A stretch of DNA of 64,000 nt from Streptomyces luteolifulvus (GTDB taxonomy: Bacteria > Actinomycetota > Actinomycetes > Streptomycetales > Streptomycetaceae). A program made the translations under genes and the position numbers. The stretch is from assembly GCF_008806595.1 (NCBI RefSeq), contig NZ_VZRB01000025.1, positions 62,001-126,000 on the forward strand. The letters are read 5' to 3'. This document shows positions 34,594 to 44,600 of this stretch, piece after piece. How positions within the stretch are numbered: position 1 is the first letter of the stretch; each line of letters begins with the position of its first letter. The notes under the pieces were generated by a model. That model made no database searches, was not told the origin of the DNA, and saw only the letters and a program-made list of their open reading frames with translations.

Positions 34594-35730
34594 TCACCGT
34601 CGTTCGTCGAGGAAATCGAGGATGTGTCCGAACACATCGAGCGCGGCGCCCCGGCCGAGGAACGTGTCGAGGTGCCCGTAGCCGGGAATCTCGGCGTACG
34701 TCACGTCCAGCTGCGGCTGCCGGCGGGCCAGGACCTGATGGCAGAGCTTCTGGGAGTCCAGCCACAGGCCGTTCTCGCTGCCCGACAGCAGCAGGACGGG
34801 CGTGTCGATACGGGCCGCCGCGTCCAGCGCGTTGGGCGGCAGGGTGCGGTAGCGCAGATCGGTGTCGTGCCAGCGCACCACGCTGCGGGCCAGCTCGATA
34901 CGGCGCAGGTGCGGCAGGATCCACAGCGGGGCCGGACCGAGGAGCTCGGCCAGCCGGCCGTGGGTGGTCTCGCTCAGGTGCTCGTGCACGAAGAGCGAGG
35001 CGCCCGTTCCCCAGGCCGAGTTGTGCAGGATCTGGCACGTCGGGTCCGGGCAGCTCGCCCTGCGGGAGGCCAGGGCGAACAGCGGGGTGTACCTCGACCA
35101 CAGGCCGACCTTGCGGAAGTCGACCGGGATGTGGTCGATGCGGGATTTCAGCAGCTCTCCGGCCAGGGACATGCGCAGCGAGGTGCGGCCGGCGAGTTTC
35201 GGGGTCAGGAACACGCCCTGCGACACGACCCCGGCCAGGCCCGGCACCAGCCCGGCCGTCATGCTCAGCGACAGGGTGAGGGAGCCGATGCAGTGGGCGA
35301 CGACGAACAGGGGCCGGTCGCCGATGCGGGCGCGGATGTGGGAGACGGCTTCGGGGATGTCGTGCAGGGCGACGTCGTCGTACGTGTACTTCTGGCCGGT
35401 CTCGTTGTACGGCAGCCGGCAGCTGCCGCGCCAGTCCAGCAGCCAGGGCTCGTAGCCGCCGTCGAGCAGGGCGTCGACGAGGTTGCGGGTCTCGGGCAGC
35501 AGGAACATGTCGGCGGACGCCGTGTGGCCGTGCAGGAGCAGCACCGCGGGCCGGTCCTGCTCTCCCGTGTCGATGCGGGTCAGGCCGAGGCGCACGCCGT
35601 CGCCCGCGCGGAACGGGATCTCCTCGACGGCCGCCGGGTGGAGGCGGTGGCGCAGCGGGCGCAGGGCCGTGGTGGTCCGTACCCTGCGCAGGGCCGGCCG
35701 GGGCCTGGAGTTCGTCGCCTTGAAGATCAT
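34594..35730 (-). CDS. Alpha/beta hydrolase with cysteine nucleophile, last gene of the PKS operon
   Basis: The fold is clear (VLLLHGHTASADMF; LLDWRGSCRLPYNE; a late PGYGHLDTF histidine near residue 354). The nucleophile elbow reads AHCIGS, putting Cys147 where serine is normal. Cysteine in this place is known from polyhydroxyalkanoate synthases and some acyltransferases, so acyl transfer is possible as well as hydrolysis. The ATG overlaps the stop of the thioester-reductase gene (ATGA), which ties it to that pathway. It could edit, release or move the finished acyl chain. Confidence 0.8.
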   Translation of the reverse strand: MIFKATNSRPRPALRRVRTTTALRPLRHRLHPAAVEEIPFRAGDGVRLGLTRIDTGEQDRPAVLLLHGHTASADMFLLPETRNLVDALLDGGYEPWLLDWRGSCRLPYNETGQKYTYDDVALHDIPEAVSHIRARIGDRPLFVVAHCIGSLTLSLSMTAGLVPGLAGVVSQGVFLTPKLAGRTSLRMSLAGELLKSRIDHIPVDFRKVGLWSRYTPLFALASRRASCPDPTCQILHNSAWGTGASLFVHEHLSETTHGRLAELLGPAPLWILPHLRRIELARSVVRWHDTDLRYRTLPPNALDAAARIDTPVLLLSGSENGLWLDSQKLCHQVLARRQPQLDVTYAEIPGYGHLDTFLGRGAALDVFGHILDFLDERR

Positions 35731-38600
35731 CGGTTGTGCTCCGTGGAGGTCTGGGGGCGGCGCAGGTCGAGCAGGTCGGCGGCGGCCCGGGCGAAGGGGC
35801 CGAGCAGGCCTCGGCCCATCTCCAGGCCGAACCAGGCGAGCCAGGTCAGCTTGGCCGCCCGCTTCTCCTGGCTGGTCAGACGCGGGTCGACCTTGATGCC
35901 GTCGATCTGGTCGCGGACGTAGGAGTCCGCCGGGACGACCACCTCGCCCGCCAGGCTCGCCACCTCGCCCGCGCGGCCGATCTCGATGCTCAGGGCGCGG
36001 GTCTGCCGCCACAGGTCGCGGCGGGCGCGGGCGTACTTCCGGCCCTCCAGCCACCACCGGCCACCGTCCGCATCGCGCAACTGCAGGCGGTAGCACAGGA
36101 GTTGGTGGCGCAGGCCGTGCTGCTGCGGGATGCCCTCCTCGGGGCGGATCCACACGTCACCGCGTTCCACGGTCAGCGGGTCGGGGTGCACGGCCGGGCA
36201 GCGCAGTTCGCCGCGCGCGTCCACCCGGCGCTCCGTCACCAGCTGGTGCATGCTCGCGATGGAGAGGGTGAGGTCCGTCGCGCAGGGAGACGCCGGGGCC
36301 GCGGTGCCGATGGGGCGTACGCCGCCCTCGGTGGTCTCGGAGAACCACAGATAGGGCTGGTCGTCCTTGTGCGGGAGCCGGGCCAGTCCGTCGTGGGCTA
36401 GTTTCTCGAACGTCCTGAGCTGGGCCCGCGCGTCGTAGCGGGCCGCGGGTGCGAGCCCGAGCGCCTCGGTCAGCGCGGCGGTGCGGTCCATGGTGGCCGC
36501 CGGGCCCTTGAGGGTCGCCTCGCACAGCTTGAGGGCGGTGGGGCTCTGCAACACCCTCGCCAGGAAGGTCAGTTCGGGCACCGGGTCGGCCTCCAGGCGG
36601 GCCAGGGCGTCGGCGCGCCACTCGTCCCAGTCCTGTACGCGCACGTGCATGCCACCGAGCGCCATGTCCCGGACGACGTCGTCGAGGGTGTTGGGCACGC
36701 CGGTCAGGTTGTAGTCGAAGCCCCAGGCGTCCGGTTCGCAGATGACGCCCACCGCGGTACGGCTCACCCAGTCCACGGGGGCGGCGTTGAGGTAGCGGAA
36801 GGCCGGTACGGTGCGGAAGCGGCCGAAGGCCGAGATCAGGCCGCTGCTGAGGTCCTGGGGGTTGTAGGCGCCGGTCTTCGTGTGCCCTCCGATGCCGCCC
36901 GGGCGCAGGGCCGTGACCACGAGGCCGTGGTCGCGGGCCCGCCGCAGCGCGACCTCGGCGGCCCACTTGGTCTGGTCGTAGCCCGCGATGAGCCGGTCGA
37001 CGTGCGCGAGCGGGTCCTCCTCGCCCATGGAGGTGATGCCGACCTCGTTGAAGACGGCGATCGACGAGATGTGGTGCAGCGGCTTCGGGCGGCCGGTCGC
37101 CGCCAGCTCGGCGAGGGTCAGGGCGCCGAGGACGTTGCTGGAACGCAGCGAGGGATAGCCGCGCAGGAAGTCCACGGCCGCCGCGACGCCCACGACGCTG
37201 TCCAGCTCATGGGCGAGCCTGTGCCACAGGTCGTCCGACAGGCCGAGGTGCGGGCGGCGGATGTCGCCGGGCAGCACGGTGATACGGCGGCGGACCTCCG
37301 ACGACCAGGGCAGCTCGTAGCTGCGCAGCGCCTCGCCGAGGCGGGTCACGGCCGCGGCCTGGTCGGACGCGCGGACCAGGCAGTACACCTGCGCGTCGCT
37401 GTGCCGCAGCAGGTCCAGGAGCATATGGCTGCCGAGGAACCCGGTCGCGCCGGTCAGCAGGATCCGGCGCGGGGGCAGGGGTTCGGGCGAGCCGGTGAAC
37501 GGCAGTCGGTCGGCGAGAGCCAGGTCGGCCAGGATCTGGTCGAGGTCCTCGCGGCGGGCGGTGGTGTGGGGAGCGGCGGCGTGGGGGCGCGGGAGGACGA
37601 TTGCGGGCGCCGTTGGGGGCGGAAGCGGAGTCCTGAGCGGCGGCGCAGGAAGCGCTGTTGCACCGGTGGTCTGCAGCCAGCGCCGGGCGAGGCTGCGGGG
37701 GCGGGCGTCGGCGAAGACCTCGTCGAGGTCCAGCTCCATGCCCAGCTCGTCCTCCAACTCCGCGACGAGTTCGACGGCGTTGACGGAGCTGCCTCCGGCG
37801 TCGAAGAAGTCCGCGTCCGGCGACAGGTGGCCTTCGGGGAGATGCCGGCCGGCCATGGCGGCGATGACGGCGGCGAGGTCTTCCGCGTTCTGGGTGGGAA
37901 GCGGGCCGGGGGTGCCCTGGATGGGGAGGGTGCCGCCGCCGGTGTCCTGGATTGGGAGGGTGCCGCCGCCGGTGTACGCGGCGGGGTCGGTCGGCGGGGG
38001 CGGGGCGGAAGCCGTATCGGAGCGGGTGGGCCGAGCGTCGCTCGACGCGGTACGGGAGCCGGACGGGGGCGGCGCGGCGGAACCCACGTCAGAGTCGGCC
38101 GGCCACTGCGTGCCGCCACCGGAGCCGGTGGGCAGCTGAACGGTCGCATCCGCCTCGGAACCGGTCGACGGCGGCTCAGCGAAACCACCGTCGGGACCGG
38201 CCGGCCACTGCGTGCCGCCACCCGAGCCCGTGGGCAGCTGAACAGCGGCATCCGCGCCGGCACCGGTCAGCGGCGGCTCAGCGAAACCACCGTCGGGACC
38301 GGCCGGCCACTGCGTGCCGCCACCCGAGCCCGTGGGCCGCAGAACGGCGGCACCCGCGCCGGAACCGGTCGCGGACGACGGGCCGGCAACCGGACCCGAG
38401 CCCGCCGTACGCGCCGCCTCGGCGGCCGTGTCCGGCCGGCGTGCCCCGGAGGGGGCCGCAGGCGGCTGGTCGGGCGGAGCGGTCGGCGCGACCTTCGCCA
38501 GCAGGTCGTTCACACCGAGGCCGCCTCCGCCCCGTTCGATCGCCTCGGCGGTGGCCCGCTGTCGGGCGTATGCCGACGCGTCCTCGTTCACCTCACGCAT
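35727..38600 (-). CDS. Carrier protein-thioester reductase fusion, 957 aa
   Basis: In order: a disordered Gly/Pro/Ser region to residue 237 containing three 34-residue repeats (about 87-188); a carrier domain at 238-312 with the NRPS-style motif DFFDAGGSSV (phosphopantetheine on Ser272); a thioester reductase at about 378-760 with GATGFLG (384-390) and the catalytic Tyr541/Lys545 pair (YDQTK); and a C-terminal domain of 190 residues (WWLEGRKYARARRDLWRQT). The reductase should release the carrier-bound acyl group as an aldehyde with NADPH. It follows the megasynthase by 32 bp and is the natural acceptor of the FkbH-loaded unit. Confidence 0.88.
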   Translation of the reverse strand: MREVNEDASAYARQRATAEAIERGGGGLGVNDLLAKVAPTAPPDQPPAAPSGARRPDTAAEAARTAGSGPVAGPSSATGSGAGAAVLRPTGSGGGTQWPAGPDGGFAEPPLTGAGADAAVQLPTGSGGGTQWPAGPDGGFAEPPSTGSEADATVQLPTGSGGGTQWPADSDVGSAAPPPSGSRTASSDARPTRSDTASAPPPPTDPAAYTGGGTLPIQDTGGGTLPIQGTPGPLPTQNAEDLAAVIAAMAGRHLPEGHLSPDADFFDAGGSSVNAVELVAELEDELGMELDLDEVFADARPRSLARRWLQTTGATALPAPPLRTPLPPPTAPAIVLPRPHAAAPHTTARREDLDQILADLALADRLPFTGSPEPLPPRRILLTGATGFLGSHMLLDLLRHSDAQVYCLVRASDQAAAVTRLGEALRSYELPWSSEVRRRITVLPGDIRRPHLGLSDDLWHRLAHELDSVVGVAAAVDFLRGYPSLRSSNVLGALTLAELAATGRPKPLHHISSIAVFNEVGITSMGEEDPLAHVDRLIAGYDQTKWAAEVALRRARDHGLVVTALRPGGIGGHTKTGAYNPQDLSSGLISAFGRFRTVPAFRYLNAAPVDWVSRTAVGVICEPDAWGFDYNLTGVPNTLDDVVRDMALGGMHVRVQDWDEWRADALARLEADPVPELTFLARVLQSPTALKLCEATLKGPAATMDRTAALTEALGLAPAARYDARAQLRTFEKLAHDGLARLPHKDDQPYLWFSETTEGGVRPIGTAAPASPCATDLTLSIASMHQLVTERRVDARGELRCPAVHPDPLTVERGDVWIRPEEGIPQQHGLRHQLLCYRLQLRDADGGRWWLEGRKYARARRDLWRQTRALSIEIGRAGEVASLAGEVVVPADSYVRDQIDGIKVDPRLTSQEKRAAKLTWLAWFGLEMGRGLLGPFARAAADLLDLRRPQTSTEHNR
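38039..38344 (-). repeat. Three tandem 102-bp repeats in the linker of the reductase protein
   Basis: Repeat marks such as GGCCACTGCG recur at 38101, 38203 and 38305, giving an exact 102-bp period (34 residues). The two upstream copies in protein order are nearly identical (TGSGGGTQWPAGPDGGFAEP) and the third has diverged. They form a flexible linker ahead of the carrier domain. The length may vary between strains through recombination. Confidence 0.85.
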
Positions 38601-38632
38601 GAGAGCCCTTCACGATGTGCACGGTCCTTTCG

Positions 38633-41600
38633 TCACTGCTGCCGCCAGGAGCGGAACGCCCGCAGGTGTTCGGGCGTGACCACGACTTCCAGCCGCTCGT
38701 CGTCCTGTTCACCGCCGCCGAGCGCGGCCAGCAGGCGTCGTGCCGGTACGTTGCGCGGAGTGCGCTCCGCGGTCAACAGAACCTTGGTGCAGCCCAGTTG
38801 GTCGGCCCGGTCGGCCAGCCACTGGAGCAGACGTTCCTCGACGCCCCGGCCCAGTGCCCGGCAGCTCATCAGCCAGGCCAGTACGTCGAGTTGGCCGCCG
38901 TCGGCGCGGACGGCGAGCAGGCCGATCTGGCCGTAGTCGCCGAAGCGGTCCCGGGCCGCGGCCGTCCACACCTCGCCGTGTGCGCGCCAGCGGACGAGGT
39001 CCCCGCCGTCCGCGGAGCGGGCGCGCAGGGTGAACTGGTTGGTGCGGCGCACGAGTTGCTCGGCACGCTGGACGTCGGCCTCCGACAGGGCGCGCATGTC
39101 GACGCACAGTTCCAGCTGGGCCAGGAACTCCTCGAACCCGGCCTGCTCACGGGCGATGTCCCGTTCCCGCTCCTGCTCGTAGAACCGTGCCCGCAGCGCG
39201 TCCTCAGCCGTGGCCGCTGCCGGCACGAGGGGCCACAACCGGCCCAGGAACGGCTCCAGTCCGGCCGTGGGCGGGCAGGTCACCGACAGCACCTGGGGCA
39301 GCGCGGACCGCATCTTGGCGATCTCGGCCGGGTTGTCGTCGAGGAAGAGGAAGCTGTCCAGCCCGAGGTTGAGGGTGCGCGCCGCCTCGGCCAGCCGGGT
39401 CGGCTTGGGGCCCCAGGCGGCGGAGAGCACGCTGAAGTGCTCGGCCTTCAGCGAGCTGTCCTGGCGGTCCAGGACGGCCCGGACCGTGCCCTCGTCGTTG
39501 TTGCTGACCAGCACGAGCAGTGCGCCCGCGGCACGCCACTGGAGCAGCCTGCGCGCCAGCAGGGCGCGCGGGCCCGTCAGGTCGACCGCCTCCGGACCGA
39601 TCTCTCCGGCGACTCCGCCCCACAGCGTCTCGTCGCCGTCCAGGGCGATCACCTTCGGTGCGGGGCGGCGAACCGCCCGTACGGTCTCGGCCAGTTGCAG
39701 GGCCACGGCCGCCTGGAAGTGCGGGGTGAAGGGGAGGTGGGCCAGGCGTTCCGTGCGCTCGTCGAAGCGTTCCTCGACGGTGTGGTGGCGTGTCCAGTCG
39801 TCGGGGCGCAGCACCGCGATGCCGGGCAGTTCGTCGAGTTCGGCGGCGATCTCCTGCTCCCAGCGCGTGAAGCGCTCCTCCGGCCGGGCGGTGGGCAGGA
39901 AGCCGACGATCAGCGGCTTGCGGGTGCGGTCGGCCAAGGCCCGTAGCGCGGCCGGGTACGCGGTACGCAGTTCGGCGAACAGCGCGTCGTCGACCGGCCC
40001 GAAGCGCTGCAGGTCGGCGGCCCGAAGCAGCACCACGCCGGCCGCCGTGGAGGAGTCGGCGAACACGCCGGACGGGTCCTGCAGGGCGGCGAGCACCTGG
40101 TGGTACGGGGCTTCCGCGACCGTCATCGCGTCGCCGTCCGCCATCTCGTGGTCGACCGCCGTGGCGCACAGCTGGGGGAGGTTGCCGAGGGCGAAGGTGG
40201 CGGCGAGGGCGAGCGAGTCCGTACGGACCTGTTCCGCCCGCACTGGTTCCCCGCGAACCGTACGAACGGGTCCCGTCGGATCCTCAGCCGTGTCCTCGAG
40301 CAGCCGCACCAGTTCCTCCCCCAGCTCGGTGGCCGTCCGTGCGTCCAGGATGTCGAGGTTGTGGTCGAGGCGGATGCGGCCCGCGTCCGGGGTCATGGTG
40401 ATCATCAGGTCGAGGTCGGACCAGCCCGTCCCGGCGGGCAGGACTTCCAGGTTGTCCAGGCGGCCGGACGCGAAGCGGACGTAGTTGAAGTAGACCTCCA
40501 CCAGCGGCGCGTTCGGCCGGTACAGCCCCTGCCTGGCGAGGGTCGCCAGGACGTCGGAGAACATGGCCCCCTTCGCGAGGATCCTCTCCAGCCGCCCGTC
40601 GGTGCGGCGCAGCACCTCGGCGACCGGCTCGTCGGCCCGTGCCTCGGCCGGGAACGGCACCGGTACGCCGAAGAAGCCCACCGCGTCGAAGGCGTCGGCG
40701 TGGATGCGGGTGTCCACGGGGACGGCGAGCACAAAGCGTTCCCGCTCCCGCCGCCGTGCCAGCAGCACGGTCAGGGCGCCCAGGCAGAACGCGGCGGGCG
40801 TGACGGCGAGCCGGCTCGCGGCCTGCGAGACACGCTCCATCAGCCCGTCGGGGATGGCCACCGTGACGCTGCCGGCCCGGTAGGACCGTGTGTCGGGGCG
40901 CGGTCGGGCGAGCGTCAGATCCAGCCGGGCGCTGCCGTGGAAGGCCTCGCGCCACTCGGCCGCCACGGTCCCGGGCTCGCCCGTCTCCTGGGCCTGGACC
41001 AGCAGGTCGAGATCGCGGTTGGTGAGGGTGTCGCCGAGCGGGGTGCCGGACAGCTCGGCGTCGATCTCGCCCGCCACGAGCAGCAGGGACTGCAGATCGC
41101 TCACCGCGTGGTGGGCGCCGAACGCCAGGATCTGGCCGCGCGGACCGCCGTCCAGCAGTTCGAAGCGCCACAGCGGCGCCCGGGTCAGGTCGAAGGGCGG
41201 CTCCAGCAGGCGGCGCAGCCCGTCGTCAGCGTCGGGTCCGTTCTCGTCGGACACGGACGTCCAGCGCAGCAACGGCTCAGGGACCTCCCGCTGCACCCGC
41301 AGCTGCCGGCCGCCCTGCGAGCCCGTTCCATCGCCGGTGCCATCGCCCATGCCGGTGACGATCGCGGTACGCAGGGCCGCATGGCGTCCGGCAAGCCGGG
41401 TGAGGATGGCGGTCAGATCCTCGCGGGTGGTCGGCGAGTTGAGCCGCACGGCCAGCCCGACGGCGTGTGCCGCGTCCGGCATGTCCGGGCGGGCGCTGCG
41501 CAACAGCCGTACGACATCGCGGGTGGCGGGGCGCACGGCGATGTCGGGCACCTCGGCCGGCCCCTGCTCCGCTGCGGCCTCCGAGGCCGCGGCACGGTCG

Positions 41601-44600
41601 GGCAGCGCCTGGTCCAGGGTCCTCGCCAGACCGCGGATGTCGGCGGCCGAGAACACCGCGGAGGCGGGCAGTTCGACACCCAGCTCGCGGGAGAAGGCGT
41701 TGCGCAGCCGCACGAGCATGAGGGAGTCGAGGCCCAGTTCCTTCAGGGCCGTGCTCGCGGACACCTCCACCGCTCCGCCGGACACGTCGCCGACCCTGGC
41801 CCGTACATACGCTTCGAGCCGTTCGGCACGGTCTCCGTCCGTCGTCGCCGCGAACACACTCCTGACCAGTTCGTCCGAGCCGCTGCCGGCCGCCGGGACG
41901 CTGACCAGGTCGGCAAGCATCGGGCGGGTGCGGGCCGCGTCCGGGTCGAGCGCCAGCAGCGACCAGTCCAGGGCGACGGGTGCGAGCTGGCGGCGGGAGG
42001 TGGCGAGGACCCGGTCGAACAGTTCGCCGCCCTCCTGCGGGGTGAAGGCGACCAGGCCCGACCGGGCGGTCCCGGCGGCCCGGGTTCCGGAGGCGGCGAC
42101 CATGCCGACGCCCGCCCAGGCACCCCAGTCCAGGCTCAGCGCCCGGCGTTCGGTGCGGGACAGGTGGTGGGCCCAGGCGTCCAGGAAGGCGTTCGCCGCC
42201 GAGTACGGGCTCTGTCCGGCCGAGCCGAGCAGGCCGGCCACCGAGGCGAACAGGACCAAGTCACGTGCCTCGGGGACGAGTTCGGTGAGCAGCGCGGTGC
42301 CCAGCACCTTGGGGGCGAGGACGCGCAGGACACGCTCGTCGGTCAGGTTCGCCACGGTGGCGTCGTCGAGGACACCGGCGGCGTGGACGACGGTGGTGAT
42401 GGGGCCCGCTTCGCGTCGCAGGGAGTCCAGGGCGGTCGTGAGCCCCGCGCGGTCGGCGACGTCGGCGCGGACCAGACGCACGCTGACGTCGCGCTCCTCC
42501 AGGGCCGCGATCCACTGCGCGGCCTCGGGCGTGGGCGTGCCGCGGCTCATCAGGGCCAGCCGGCGGGACCCTCGGCGCACCAGCCGTTCGGCGACGACCC
42601 GCCCGAGGCCGCCGAGGCCGCCGGTGATCAGGTGAACGCCGTCCGGCGTGATGTCGCCGTGGCCGCCGTCGTCTGGGCGGGTGCGGGTCAGACGCGGCAC
42701 GAGGCGGCCCGACCCGCGCACCGCGACGAGGCGTTCGTCGTCGGCGTGGTGCAGCTGCGTCCACAGACCGTCGACGCCGTCCAGGGGCGGCAGGTCGATC
42801 AGTGTGGTGGACAGTTCCGGGTACTCCTGTGCCACCGCGAGTCCGAAGCCCCAGGCCAGCGCCTGCTCGGGATGGGCCACCTGGGTGCTGTCCGCGGCGG
42901 CCTGGCTTCCCCTGGCCACCACGAACAGACGGGGCGAGCGGCCCTGTCGGCGGTCGGCGAGGGCGCGCACCAGGTGGAGGGTGCTCAGGCAGCACAGCCG
43001 GGCCGCCTCCTCGGACGAGGCCGCGTCCGCGATGGGCGGAGCGTCGAGGGCCGACAGCTGGACGACCCGTTCGGGCAACGAGTCGGGGAACGCCTCGTCG
43101 AGCAGCCGGGTCAGCTGTCGCGGATCGGCAGGATCGAGTACGTATCGTTCCGGGCCCTCGGCTCGTTCCCGGCCCTCGGCGGCGAACGTCTCGCCCCTGC
43201 GGGCGATGACATGCGGCACCGACGCGAAGCCGAGCCGCTCTGCGAGGGCGTCGGCCACACCGGTCCGGTCGGCGAGGATCAGCCAACTGCCCTGTCCGGG
43301 CGCCTCCTTGGCCATCGGGCGTGGCTGCCAGCGTGTCTCGAACAGCGCGCCGTCGAGCGGGGACAGCGCGGCGAGCCGGAACTCCCGGGCTTCCAGCACC
43401 AGTTGCTCGTTCTCGTCCCAGAGCCGCAGGTCCAGCGTGGCGGTGTCGCCGTCCACCGACCGCAGTCGGCAGGTCGCCCACACGGGCGTGGAGCCCGACG
43501 CGGTGAACCGCAGCCGTCCGACACCGGCGGGCACGAACGCCCGGCCCTCGGGGGCGTCGGCCGGCAGGGCGGCGGTGTGGAAGGCGGCGTCGAGGAGCGC
43601 GGGGTGCAGCAGATGTCCGGCCGCGGGCCGGGCGGTCAGCCGGCCGAGGGCCGCTGTGTGCGTGCGGTGACTCTCCTGGAGACCGCGGAAGGCGGGGCCG
43701 TAGTCGATACCGAGGGCGGCGAGCCCTGCGTAGACGGCGGCCATGTCGGCTTCCTGCACACACAGTTCGCGCAGTGCCGCAAGGCTCTCGCCCGCATCGG
43801 GCACCGCGGGCTCGGCCGCGGTGGTGGCGACGCGACCCGTGACGTGGCGCTCCCACGGAGCGCGCCGTTCACCGGCGGGCGCCGAGGCGATGATGAAGTC
43901 CCGGTGTCCGTCCTCGGCAGGCTGCAGGACCAGTTGCAGCCGTACCGGCGTGTCGGCGTCCAGGCGCAGCGGCTGGAGGAACCTGACGTCGGACAGCCGC
44001 ACCTCGCCACCGCCGTGCACCGCGGACGCGGCCTCCAGCGCCATGTCGAGGAAGGCGGCACCGGGCAGCCAGACCTCGCCGGTGACCCGGTGGTCGGTGA
44101 GATAGCCGAAACGGCTGTCGCGCAGGTCGACGGTGGTCTGGAAGATGTGCCGGTCCGGCTCGTCGCTGGCCTCGACATGTGTGCCGAGGAGCGGCTTTCC
44201 GCCGTCCGTCGCGGGCGCGGGAGCCAGCCAGTGGCGTTCGCGGGCGAAGGCGTATGTGGGCAGGCCGGTGCGCCGCCCCTGCGGGAACAGGACCGTCCAG
44301 TCCGGGGTATGGCCGGCGGTGTACAACTCCCCCAGCCGGCGCAGCAGGACCTCCCGGCCGTCCTGCTGCCGGCGCAGCGACGCCACGCTCACCGCGTCGA
44401 CGCCGGCCTCCGCGGCGACCGCCTCGATCGACGCCCCGAGCGAGGGATGAGGGCTCATCTCCACGAAATAGCGGTAGCCGTCGTCGAGCATCCGCCGGAC
44501 GGTGTCGGCGAATCGGACCGGCTCGCCCAGGTTCGCGTACCAGTAGTCGGCGTCCAGCCGGTCCCCGGGCACGGGCTCGGCCAGCACCGTCGAGTACAGC

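Noticed and set aside
37900..38000. Short direct repeat TGGGAGGGTGCCGCCGCCGG as a mobile element
   Set aside because: It is an in-frame linker duplication (GGGTLPIQ twice) within the reductase protein, not a mobile element.
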